A stretch of DNA of 64,000 nucleotides from NCBI RefSeq assembly GCF_003970915.1, contig NZ_RXOF01000014.1:1-64000 (forward strand). Direction: 5' to 3'. Position numbers and translations under genes: made by a program. This DNA is from Hymenobacter gummosus (GTDB lineage Bacteria > Bacteroidota > Bacteroidia > Cytophagales > Hymenobacteraceae). Below the pieces are notes generated by a model, which was not told the DNA's origin, searched no databases, and saw nothing but the letters and a program-made list of their open reading frames with translations. Below are positions 46,140-53,507 of this stretch, one piece after another (positions within the stretch are counted from its first letter, which is position 1; each line of letters begins with the position of its first letter).

Positions 46140-46300
46140 TGACCACAGATGCAGACGGATGAACTGAGCGGATGGAACGGATTCGTTCGGGCGGCCCGGA
46201 GGAAGTCAGATGACAGCGGCGCGCTTGGCCGTCCGTTGCTCCCGCCACGTCTGAGCGAATCCGTTTTACGCGGTCAAATTATCCGTTCCTGTCTGTGGTC
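46140..46300. repeat. imperfect inverted-repeat element, family I
   Basis: The left arm GACCACAGATGCAGACGGAT...AACGGATTCG and the right arm CGAATCCGTTTTACG...CCTGTCTGTGGTC are imperfect reverse complements of about 45 bases. The element lies between dnaB and mpl, and its right end abuts the mpl -7 promoter box. Confidence 0.7.
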
Positions 46301-46308
46301 TATCTTTG
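46301..46308 (+). promoter_or_regulatory. candidate -7 box for mpl
   Basis: TATCTTTG is an exact TAnnTTTG match immediately after repeat I. The -33 region would lie inside the repeat arm (around 46278-46282) and has no clean TTG. Initiation near 46315 would leave a 66-base leader before mpl. Confidence 0.4.
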
Positions 46309-46380
46309 CCACTCGGCTGTATACGGCTGGCCCGGCCCCGCGGCCGGCGCACCTTTTAGCGTACCCCCCGACTGCCCCGC

Positions 46381-47763
46381 ATGGCTCACCCCACGTACCG
46401 GCGCGTCCACCTCATTGCGGTGGGCGGCAGCATCATGCACAACCTGGCCCTGGCCCTGCACCGGCAGGGCGTGCACGTCAGCGGCTCCGACGATGAAATC
46501 TTCGACCCGGCCCGCACCCGTCTGGCCGCGGCCGGCCTGCTGCCCGAACACATGGGCTGGGATGCCGCCCGCATCACGCCGGACCTCGACGCGGTCATCG
46601 TGGGCATGCACGCCCGCCCCGACAACCCCGAGCTGCACCGCGCCCAGGAGCTGGGCCTGCGCATCTTCTCGTTTCCCGAGTTTATCTACGAGGCCTCGAA
46701 GGACAAGCAGCGCATCGTCATCGGCGGCTCGCACGGCAAAACCAGCATTACCTCGCTGATTCTGCACGTGCTGCGCTACCACGGCCGCCGCTTCGACTAC
46801 GCCGTGGGCGCCCAGCTCGAAGGCTTCGACCTGATGGTGCAGCTTTCCGACGACGCGCCCATCATCGTCATCGAGGGCGACGAGTATTTGTCGTCGCCGG
46901 TGGACCGGCGGCCCAAGTTTCACCTCTACCAGCACCACATCGGGGTTATTTCGGGCATCAGCTGGGACCATATCAACGTGTTCCCGACCGAGGAAATCTA
47001 CCGGGAGCAGTTTGCCATTTTCGCCCGCATGACGCCCAAGGCCGGCGTGCTCATCTTCGACCAGGACGACGAGCAGGCCCAGCTGGTGAGCGTGCCCTCC
47101 AACCCGGACGTGAAGTACGTGGGCTACGGTCCGCACGAAAACGTCATCAAAAACGGCAAGACCTTCCTCGTCACCAAGAAGGACGAGCTGGTGCCCGTGC
47201 AGGTATTCGGCGAGCATAACCTGCGCAACATCTCGGCGGCCCGGGAGGTGTGCAAGCAGCTGGGCATCAAGGGCAAGGACTTCTACGAGGCCATTGCCTC
47301 GTTTAAGGGCGCGGCCCGGCGGCTGGAGCTGGTAAAGGAAGGTGCTACTTCGGTGGTGTACAAGGACTTTGCGCACGCGCCCAGCAAGCTGAAAGCCACT
47401 TCGGCGGCCCTGAAGCGGCAGTTTCCGGAGCGGCGCTTGGTGGCCTGCCTGGAGCTGCACACGTTCAGCTCCCTGAACCCCGCGTTTCTGCCCCAGTACG
47501 CCGGCACCTTCGACGCGCCCGACGTGGCCGTGGTGTACTTCAACCCGCAGGTGCTGGCCCACAAGCGCCTGCCCCCGCTGAGCGAGATGCAGGTGGCCGA
47601 AGCCTTTCACCGCCCCGACCTGCGCGTGTTTACCGACAGCCGGCAGCTGGCTGAGTTCCTGCGCGGGCAAAGCTGGCACCACGCCAACCTGCTGATGATG
47701 ACCTCGGGCACCTTCGACGGACTGGACCTGGGGCAGCTAGCCGCGGAGGTGACGGGTAACTAA
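46381..47763 (+). CDS. mpl: murein peptide ligase Mpl
   Basis: The 460-residue Mur ligase-family enzyme attaches recycled L-Ala-D-Glu-meso-diaminopimelate to UDP-MurNAc. The N-terminal Rossmann motif is VGGSIMHNLALALHRQGVHV, the ATP loop is IVIGGSHGKTSITSLILHVL (residues ~120-139), followed by IEGDEYLSSPVDRRPKF and ISGISWDHINVFP, EHNLRNISAAREV and DFAHAPSKLKATSAAL. The DHIN and HGKTS motifs and length fit Mpl rather than MurC. It runs divergent from dnaB and acts in the cytosol in cell-wall recycling. Confidence 0.94.
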   Translation: MAHPTYRRVHLIAVGGSIMHNLALALHRQGVHVSGSDDEIFDPARTRLAAAGLLPEHMGWDAARITPDLDAVIVGMHARPDNPELHRAQELGLRIFSFPEFIYEASKDKQRIVIGGSHGKTSITSLILHVLRYHGRRFDYAVGAQLEGFDLMVQLSDDAPIIVIEGDEYLSSPVDRRPKFHLYQHHIGVISGISWDHINVFPTEEIYREQFAIFARMTPKAGVLIFDQDDEQAQLVSVPSNPDVKYVGYGPHENVIKNGKTFLVTKKDELVPVQVFGEHNLRNISAAREVCKQLGIKGKDFYEAIASFKGAARRLELVKEGATSVVYKDFAHAPSKLKATSAALKRQFPERRLVACLELHTFSSLNPAFLPQYAGTFDAPDVAVVYFNPQVLAHKRLPPLSEMQVAEAFHRPDLRVFTDSRQLAEFLRGQSWHHANLLMMTSGTFDGLDLGQLAAEVTGN

Positions 47764-47773
47764 TTCCGACTGC

Positions 47774-47847
47774 TGTAGCGCGGGCTTCAGCCCGCGTCTG
47801 CTTGAACGATATCGTTCGGACGGACGCGGGCTGAAGCCCGCGCTACA
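47774..47847. repeat. inverted-repeat element, family D (copy 2)
   Basis: The 74-base unit TGTAGCGCGGGCTTCAGCCC... to ...GGGCTGAAGCCCGCGCTACA is a near copy of the element at 34844-34917 in the same orientation, differing mainly in the central loop (ACGATATCGTTCGGA). It lies between mpl and the downstream hydrolase gene. Confidence 0.9.
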
Positions 47848-47891
47848 TTCGTAGCCGCCGGAGCCAGGCTTCGCGCTACATTAGCGCTGCT

Positions 47892-48590
47892 ATGAAACCC
47901 CCTCTTCTCCTGCTGCACGGCGCCTTGGGCTCGGCCGCGCAGCTGCAGCCCCTGGCCGAGCGCCTCGCCGCCGATTTCGACGTGTACCCGCTTTCCTTTG
48001 GTGGCCACGGCGGGCAGCCTCTCGACGCGGCCCGCTTCACCATGACGCACTTCGCGGCCGAGGTCAGCTACTTCCTGGCCGAGCGGGGGTTGGACCACGT
48101 GCACGTGTTCGGCTACAGCATGGGCGGCTATGCGGCCATCCTGAGCGCGGCCACCGACCCGGGCCGTATCCGCAGCATCACCACGCTCGGGACGAAGTTC
48201 GACTGGTCGCCGGAAACGGCGGCCGAGGAGCTGCGCATGCTCGACAAGGAGAAGATGCAGGCCAAGATTCCGCAGTTTGTGGAGCAGCTCAGCCGCACCC
48301 ACGCCCCCACCGAGTGGCACGCCGTGGTGGACGCCACCACCGCCATGATGCGGGAGCTGGGCGAGCAGCCGGTGCTTAACGAGCTGAACCTCGCGCAGCT
48401 CAGCATTCCGGTGCAGGTGCTGGTGGGCGAGCAGGACCGCACGGCCGGCGTGGAAGCCTCCCGGCAATTTGCCGCCTACCTGCCCGAAGCCACCTTCGAG
48501 GTGTTGCCCAACACCCCGCACCCGCTGGAGCGCGTGGACCTGGCGGCGCTGGCGCTGCGGATTCGGGAATTTGCCGGGGCCAACGGCTGA
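47892..48590 (+). CDS. alpha/beta hydrolase
   Basis: The 232-residue cytosolic enzyme has PPLLLLHGALGSAAQL (oxyanion), the nucleophile elbow FGYSMGGYAAIL (near residue 77), acid candidate VGEQDRTAG and catalytic His in PNTPHPLERV. It is of the AB_hydrolase_1 type, with an unknown substrate. It lies downstream of mpl, separated by repeat D2, and is followed directly by repeat C2 and a terminator. Start at 47892. Confidence 0.88.
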   Translation: MKPPLLLLHGALGSAAQLQPLAERLAADFDVYPLSFGGHGGQPLDAARFTMTHFAAEVSYFLAERGLDHVHVFGYSMGGYAAILSAATDPGRIRSITTLGTKFDWSPETAAEELRMLDKEKMQAKIPQFVEQLSRTHAPTEWHAVVDATTAMMRELGEQPVLNELNLAQLSIPVQVLVGEQDRTAGVEASRQFAAYLPEATFEVLPNTPHPLERVDLAALALRIREFAGANG

Positions 48591-48591
48591 A

Positions 48592-48763
48592 GCTGGCGCC
48601 GGTTTAGTCAACAGAAGGTGGCGTAACCGGCGCCCGGCTTTCAGCCTGCGGGCGGCGCCCAGACGGGTATTGCAGCCTTGCTGCGACAACGCTGCACGCA
48701 GGTTGAAAACCTGCTTTATGTTGGGCACCGGTTACGCCACCTGCGGCGGCTAAACCGGTGCCA
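48592..48763. repeat. inverted-repeat element, family C (copy 2)
   Basis: Outer arms (TGGCGCCGGTTTAG... and ...CTAAACCGGTGCCA) enclose GGTGGCGTAACCGGCGCC paired with GGCACCGGTTACGCCACC and a GCAGGTTGAAAACCTGC hairpin. Unlike copy 1, the variable middle of the arms reads GGTGGC/GCCACC. It begins two bases after the hydrolase stop. Confidence 0.85.
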
Positions 48764-48768
48764 GCGGC

Positions 48769-48806
48769 AAAAAAGCGGCCCGCTTCAGGTGAAGCGGGCC
48801 GCTTTT
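48769..48806. terminator. strong bidirectional hairpin terminator
   Basis: AAAAAGCGGCCCGCTTCA pairs perfectly with TGAAGCGGGCCGCTTTTT around GG, with A and T runs on both flanks. It lies between the hydrolase and the convergent small-protein gene, whose stop codon touches its edge. Confidence 0.88.
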
Positions 48807-48934
48807 TAGTTACCCTCTTTCTCGTCCGGGTCGGCCGGCTTGGGCACCGCGGGCGCGGAGCGCCGGCGCCGGTCGGTGGTGACCAGCAGGGCCAGGGCCG
48901 TGAGAGTCAGGCGCAGCAGCCACTTGCGGCTCAT
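48806..48934 (-). CDS. 42-residue membrane-type small protein
   Basis: A 42-codon gene reads MSRKWLLRLTLTALALLVTT then DRRRRSAPAVPKPADPDEKE and GN. It has one hydrophobic helix (residues 5-20), an arginine-rich patch and an acidic tail. The ATG overlaps the stop of the upstream lipoprotein gene by four bases (ATGA), implying translational coupling, and its stop adjoins a strong terminator. These features support it as a real gene despite its size; I know of no family. Confidence 0.6.
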   Translation of the reverse strand: MSRKWLLRLTLTALALLVTTDRRRRSAPAVPKPADPDEKEGN

Positions 48935-49566
48935 TGGTTTTTCGGGGGGAAGAAGGTGTTGCTATCGACCACTGTCATGGTGCAGGTGCCGCCGCCGGAG
49001 TTGTCGTCGCAGAGCGTGCCGGTGATTTTGTCGCCCTCGAAGTTGAAGTAGCACATCTGGCAGCCGCGGCCTTCCAGCACGTACCGCTCGGCGGTGGTGC
49101 TCAGGTACAGCTGGTTTTCGGTGCTTTGCTCCAGGGGCAGGGCCATGGCCCGAAACATGCCATTACGCAGCCCCATGCCCACCAGGTAGTAGCGGCCTTT
49201 CTCCTTGGGATTCTTGCCCTTCACCTGCCGCACCAGCGCCTTGTCGACCACGGTGCCGTCGTCGAACTGCCAGTTGAACTGCTGCATCAGAATCTGGCGG
49301 GGCACCTTGTACTCTACTTTGTTCTCAACTACGCTGGCCACCAGGTGGTTGGGCGAGTCGAGGATGCGCAGGTCGGCGGTTTCCTTGCGCTGGCGCCGGT
49401 CGATCCGCTCACTGCGGCGGGTGGGCTCCCCGCCCCCGGCGGTTTCGACGCCGTCGCCGGGGTTGGCGGTTTCGGAGGTGCGCCGGCTGGTTTCGCAGGC
49501 GCTCAGCAGGGTGGCCGCCAGCAGCAGGGCCGGGGCGAGAAGGCGGAAGGGTGTGGTTCGGAACAC
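48931..49566 (-). CDS. hypothetical lipoprotein
   Basis: The 211-residue protein has a lipobox (LLLAATLLSACETS, Cys near residue 24) after a GTG start. Following is a Gly/Arg/Glu-rich linker (residues 30-62) and a domain of about 145 residues with LVASVVENKVEYKVPRQILM, GRYYLVGMGLRNGMFRAMAL, LEGRGCQMCYFNFEGDKITG and GTLCDDNSGGGTCTMTV. Four cysteines in the end half may form disulfides or bind metal. The family is not recognised. It is 15 bases from the M48 peptidase stop and overlaps the 42-residue gene, so the three probably form one unit. Confidence 0.7.
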   Translation of the reverse strand: MFRTTPFRLLAPALLLAATLLSACETSRRTSETANPGDGVETAGGGEPTRRSERIDRRQRKETADLRILDSPNHLVASVVENKVEYKVPRQILMQQFNWQFDDGTVVDKALVRQVKGKNPKEKGRYYLVGMGLRNGMFRAMALPLEQSTENQLYLSTTAERYVLEGRGCQMCYFNFEGDKITGTLCDDNSGGGTCTMTVVDSNTFFPPKNQ

Positions 49567-49581
49567 GGGCAGATGGCCGCC

Positions 49582-50373
49582 TTAGCGGGCGGTGTAGTAT
49601 TTGCGCGCCTCGGGCAGCTCGCGCTGAATATCGGCAATGCGCGTGGAGCTGGAGGGGTGCGTGGAGAGGAATTCGATGTTGCCGCCCTGGTCGTTGGCCG
49701 CCATGCGCTGCCAGAAGCCCACGGCCCCGTCGGGGTTGTAGCCGGCCATGGCCATAAACACCAGGCCCAGCCGGTCGGCTTCCGATTCCTGGTTGCGGCT
49801 AAACTTGAGCAGGCCCACCTGCGAACCAATGCCCACGGCCTGCAAGAAGAGGTTTTGGGTGGTGGTGGGGTTCTGGCCCACGGCCGTCGACAGCACCCCG
49901 CCCAGGCCCTGCGCGGCCATTTGCTGGCTCAGCCGCTCGTTGCTGTGGCGGGCCACGGCGTGGGCAATTTCGTGGCCCATGACCACGGCCAGGCCGTTTT
50001 CGTCCTGCGTAATGGGTAGAATGCCGGTGTACACGGCCACCTTGCCGCCGGGCATACACCAGGCGTTTTGCTGGGCATCCTCAATGAGGTTGAACTCCCA
50101 CTGGTAGCCTTCGAGCTGCTGGCTCTGGTTTTGCTGGCGGAAGTAGGTTTCGACGGCCTGCTGAATGCGCTGGCCCACGCGGCGCACCATGGCGGCCTGC
50201 TCCCCGCCACTGGCCACGCGGCTGGTTTGCAGCACCTTTTGGTATTCCTGCGCGGCCATGGCGTTGATTTCCTGGTCGGAGACGAGGCTGAGCTGGTTGC
50301 GGCCCGTTATCGGCACCGAAGCGCAGCCAGCGCTGGCCGAGAGGGCAACGGCCAATAGGAGTTTTTTGAACAT
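49582..50373 (-). CDS. M48-family metallopeptidase lipoprotein
   Basis: The 263-residue protein has a lipobox (ALSASAGCASVPITG) and the M48 zinc motif HEIAH in VVMGHEIAHAVARHSNE (residues about 128-144), with the third ligand Glu in SEADRLGLVFMAMAGY (near residue 190). WCMPGGKVAVYTGIL and LSTHPSSSTRIADIQREL complete the family pattern of LoiP/YcaL-type periplasmic proteases, which degrade damaged outer-membrane proteins. The frame is open far upstream, but the ATG at 50373 gives the signal. It heads a likely unit with the lipoprotein and the 42-codon gene. Confidence 0.92.
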   Translation of the reverse strand: MFKKLLLAVALSASAGCASVPITGRNQLSLVSDQEINAMAAQEYQKVLQTSRVASGGEQAAMVRRVGQRIQQAVETYFRQQNQSQQLEGYQWEFNLIEDAQQNAWCMPGGKVAVYTGILPITQDENGLAVVMGHEIAHAVARHSNERLSQQMAAQGLGGVLSTAVGQNPTTTQNLFLQAVGIGSQVGLLKFSRNQESEADRLGLVFMAMAGYNPDGAVGFWQRMAANDQGGNIEFLSTHPSSSTRIADIQRELPEARKYYTAR

Positions 50374-50549
50374 GGGCGGTAGGGGGTGTCGGGTTGTGGA
50401 ACACGGAACGGGCCGCTTCCGGGGGCCGAAATCCGCGTTTCGGGCCGCGCCGGCCGGGTGCCTGCTATACGACGCGAGGCGGGCAAAATGTTGTGCTGCC
50501 GCTAACGCCCGCCCACCCGGCTGCGTAAGGCGGCGGGGCGGAAATCGGG

Positions 50550-50580
50550 TTTTGCCGGGCCGCCCAATCCCGTACTTTTG
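50550..50580 (+). promoter_or_regulatory. Bacteroidota promoter for the FAH-family gene
   Basis: TTTTG at 50550-50554 and TACTTTTG at 50573-50580 (exact TAnnTTTG) are separated by 18 bases. Initiation near 50587 would leave about 39 bases before the ATG at 50626. This is the best promoter match in the window. Confidence 0.65.
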
Positions 50581-50625
50581 CTTACCCCGGGCTGCGGCCC
50601 GCTTTTTTCGCCTGATTTCGCCCCC

Positions 50626-51240
50626 ATGAAAATACTTTGCATCGGCCGCAACTACGCCGAGCACATCGCCGAGCTGCAGAACGAGGTGCCCGACGCGCCC
50701 GTCATTTTTGCCAAGCCCGACACGGCCCTGCTGCAGCGCAACCAGCCCTTCTTCTACCCCGATTTCACCCAGGACATTCACCACGAGGTGGAGTTGGTGC
50801 TGCGCATCAGCAAGAACGGCCGCCACATCGAGGAGCAGTTTGCCCATACCTACTACGACGCCATCGGCCTGGGCCTGGACCTGACCGCGCGCGATTTGCA
50901 GAGCAAGCTCAAGAGCAAAGGATTGCCCTGGGAGCTGGCCAAGGGCTTCGACGGCTCGGCCCCGCTGGGCGCCACCTTCAAGCCGGTGGCGGAGTTCGAG
51001 GACCTGAAAAACATCAATTTCCGCCTGGAAGTCAACGGCGAGGTGCGCCAGCAGGGCAACTCCGCCATGATGCTGCACGACTTCAACAAAATCATCAGCT
51101 ACATCTCGCAGTTCATCACCCTGAAGATGGGCGACCTGATTTTCACCGGCACCCCCAGCGGCGTGGGCCCAATTAAAGTCGGAGACCAGCTTGTGGGCTA
51201 CATCGAGGACGAGCAGTTCTTCGACGTGAGCGTAAAGTAA
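50626..51240 (+). CDS. fumarylacetoacetate hydrolase-family protein (acylpyruvase type)
   Basis: The 204-residue protein matches the FAH family of acylpyruvases and isomerases: MKILCIGRNYAEHIAELQNE, PVIFAKPDTALL, HHEVELVLRISKNGRHI (metal-binding Glu), DLTARDLQSKLKSKGLPWEL, AKGFDGSAPLGA and MGDLIFTGTPSGVGPIKVGD. FAHD1-like proteins cleave acylpyruvates or decarboxylate oxaloacetate using Mg or Mn. It is preceded by the best promoter of the window and followed by repeat A3. Start at 50626. Confidence 0.93.
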   Translation: MKILCIGRNYAEHIAELQNEVPDAPVIFAKPDTALLQRNQPFFYPDFTQDIHHEVELVLRISKNGRHIEEQFAHTYYDAIGLGLDLTARDLQSKLKSKGLPWELAKGFDGSAPLGATFKPVAEFEDLKNINFRLEVNGEVRQQGNSAMMLHDFNKIISYISQFITLKMGDLIFTGTPSGVGPIKVGDQLVGYIEDEQFFDVSVK

Positions 51241-51242
51241 GA

Positions 51243-51391
51243 GCTAAGAGGCTAGCTCCCCTCCTCAGATGAGGAGGGGCTGGGGGTGGTTGAAAACTAG
51301 AGCTAGAAAGCTAACAGCTAACTGACGTTCCAGAACAAAATCAACCACCCCCAACCCCTCCTCATCTGAGGAGGGGAGCTAGCCTCTTAGC
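51243..51391. repeat. inverted-repeat element, family A (copy 3), 51-bp arms
   Basis: Arms 51243-51293 and 51341-51391 are reverse complements over 51 bases with one mismatch (outer edge GCTAAGAGGCTAGCTCCCCT). The 47-base centre contains CTAGAGCTAGAAAGCTAACA, found reversed in copy 2 at 3535-3667. It resembles a miniature transposable element with long terminal inverted repeats. It starts just after the FAH gene stop. Confidence 0.93.
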
Positions 51392-51462
51392 TATAGTCTA
51401 GCTAGTTTTCTTTCCTGCGGCGCTACCCCCAAGGCGGCCGCTCAAAGCTCGTTGTTGCCCCT

Positions 51463-53436
51463 GTGTTGTTGAATCACCTGTTTGCCAAGCTGCTGCTGCT
51501 GGCCATGCCGGCGCTGCCCCTCTCCTGCTCCTCCGAGCCCGGCACGAAAACCGAAAAGCCCCGAGCCGCCGCCCAACCCGCGGCGGCCCAGGATACCACC
51601 GTCAGTGCGCTGAAGGATTACTTTCTGTTTCCCATCAAGCCCGGCAAGCCCAACCTGCTGGCGGCCAGCATGGGCGAGCTGCGCCCCAACCACTTCCACG
51701 GCGGCCTCGACATCAAGACCGATGGCCGGGTGGATTTGCCGGTGTACGCCGCCGCCGACGGCTACATCTCGCGCCTCAAGCAAAGCTCCTTCGGCTACGG
51801 CAACGTGCTCTACATCACTCACCCCAACGGGCTGACGACGGTGTACGGGCACCTGAACCACTTCAAGGGCCCGGTGGCCCAGGAGCTGCTGCGCCGCCAG
51901 TACGAGAAGCGCAGCTACGAGCTGGAGCTGTTCTTCGAGCCGGGGCAGTTTCCGGTGAAGCGCGGCGACATTGTGGCGCTTTCGGGCAACACCGGCGGCT
52001 CGGCGGGGCCGCACCTGCACTGGGAAGTGCGCGACGCCCAGGATCAGCAGCTGAACCCCTTGCAGTGGGGCGGCTTCGCCGAAATTCAGGACCACGTGGC
52101 CCCCACGGTGGTGGGCGCGGCCGTGGAGCCGCTCAGCATCGACGGACGGGTGCAGGGGCGCTTCGAGAAGCGGCTGTTTACGCCCGTGGGCGCGCCCGGC
52201 ACCGGCTTCGCGGTGGCCGATACCATTTCGGCCTACGGCACGGTGGGGCTGCTGCTGCAAGCCTTCGACCGGTTCGACAACGCCTGGAACAAGAACGGGC
52301 TGTACCGGGTGGAGGTGCAGGTGAACGGGCAGCCGCTCTACGCGCACGTCATCAACGGCATCGGCTTTCCGGACGAGACGCGCGAGGTCAACCAGCACAT
52401 CGACTACGAGTATCTGATGAGCAGCCGGCGCACCTTCGAGAAGCTGTGGGTGGACGACGGCAACCGGCTGTCCATTTACAAAGTCGGCCCCACGAAGGGC
52501 AAGCTGCGGGTGGAAGCGGGCAAGACCTACGACGTGGAAATGCGCCTGTTCGACGCCTACGGCAACGTGACCCCGCTGCGCATGGTGCTGCGCGGCGAGC
52601 AGCCGGAGTACTGGCAGACGCGCTCGGCCGCCGTCAGGAAGCCCACCCTGCGCTACGACGTGCTGCGCAACATCCTGCGCGTGACCGTGGACGACACCGC
52701 CCGCCAGGCCCCGAACCTGACCCTGCTGCGCGGCGGCCGGCAGCTGCAGCTGCGCCCGAGCTACACCGACCAGAGCCGCACGGTGTATTTGTTCGACCTG
52801 CGCGCCGGACTGCCGGAGTTTCTGCGCTTCCCGGGCATTGCCCAGGACCAGCGCTTCGACCGCACGGCGGCCGTGCCGACCGGCACGGAGCAGCTCTTCG
52901 CCAACAACCTGCTGAACGTGGTCTTCGCCCCGCGCACCAACTACGACACGCTCTACCTGCAAACGGGCTTCAAGGACAAGACGTGGACCATCCAGAACCC
53001 GCGCACGCCCATTCAGCAGGCCATGCGCGTCACGCTCAAGCCCGCCGTGCCGGTGGCCGACAAAGCCCACGCGGCGGCCTACCTCATCCGGGGCACCACG
53101 GCCAGCTGGGCCGGCGGCACCTGGGACGGGGAGCTGCTGAGCTTCAACACCCGCAACTACGGGCAGTTCCGCATCCTCACCGACACGCTGGCGCCCACGG
53201 CCCGGCTCATCAGCCGCGCCGGCGGGCTCACCTTCAAAGTCAGCGACAACCTGGCGGGCCTGGCCAGCTACGAGCTGGAAATCGGCGGGCGGTTCCGGCT
53301 GCTGCGCTTTGAGCACAAGAATTCCACCCTCTTCACCGAGCGCACCGATACCCTGGGCCCGGCCCTGCGCGGCCCCGCCACCCTGCGTCTCACCGACCAG
53401 GCCGGCAACGCGCGAGTGATTCAGCTGCAGCTGTAG
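51463..53436 (+). CDS. M23-family peptidase lipoprotein
   Basis: The 657-residue protein has a lipobox (MPALPLSCSSEP, Cys near residue 22) after a GTG start. The M23 endopeptidase domain (residues 45-200) holds the zinc ligands in NHFHGGLDIKT (H..D) and PHLHWEVRDA, with YGNVLYITHPNGLTTVYGHL between. A long beta-sandwich region follows, residues 210-657, with repeated DYEYLMSSRR, DVEMRLFDAYGNVTPLRMVL and LRLTDQAGNARVIQLQL motifs. It probably cleaves murein cross-links in the envelope. The gene follows repeat A3. Confidence 0.88.
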   Translation: MLLNHLFAKLLLLAMPALPLSCSSEPGTKTEKPRAAAQPAAAQDTTVSALKDYFLFPIKPGKPNLLAASMGELRPNHFHGGLDIKTDGRVDLPVYAAADGYISRLKQSSFGYGNVLYITHPNGLTTVYGHLNHFKGPVAQELLRRQYEKRSYELELFFEPGQFPVKRGDIVALSGNTGGSAGPHLHWEVRDAQDQQLNPLQWGGFAEIQDHVAPTVVGAAVEPLSIDGRVQGRFEKRLFTPVGAPGTGFAVADTISAYGTVGLLLQAFDRFDNAWNKNGLYRVEVQVNGQPLYAHVINGIGFPDETREVNQHIDYEYLMSSRRTFEKLWVDDGNRLSIYKVGPTKGKLRVEAGKTYDVEMRLFDAYGNVTPLRMVLRGEQPEYWQTRSAAVRKPTLRYDVLRNILRVTVDDTARQAPNLTLLRGGRQLQLRPSYTDQSRTVYLFDLRAGLPEFLRFPGIAQDQRFDRTAAVPTGTEQLFANNLLNVVFAPRTNYDTLYLQTGFKDKTWTIQNPRTPIQQAMRVTLKPAVPVADKAHAAAYLIRGTTASWAGGTWDGELLSFNTRNYGQFRILTDTLAPTARLISRAGGLTFKVSDNLAGLASYELEIGGRFRLLRFEHKNSTLFTERTDTLGPALRGPATLRLTDQAGNARVIQLQL

Positions 53437-53507
53437 GGGCGGTTTTCGAGCACTACACGGAGCGGGCAGCTTGTTTTCTGGCAACGGAAAGTAAGCTACC
53501 CGCTTTC

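Larger units (their letters stand above)
46026..46380. other. 355-base divergent intergenic region
   Basis: The gap between divergent dnaB and mpl holds repeat I (46140-46300) and a -7 promoter box at 46301-46308. The stretch next to dnaB contains CCGCTGATTTATTGGCGTTG, similar to sequence at 10385-10410 (CCGCTGATTAAGGCTGATTG), perhaps another repeat fragment. No gene is seen. Confidence 0.55.

Noticed and set aside
51442-53484. 680-residue minus-strand open frame opposite the M23 peptidase
   Set aside because: Shadow frame of Arg, Gly and Val-rich residues; the M23 active-site motifs lie on the plus strand.
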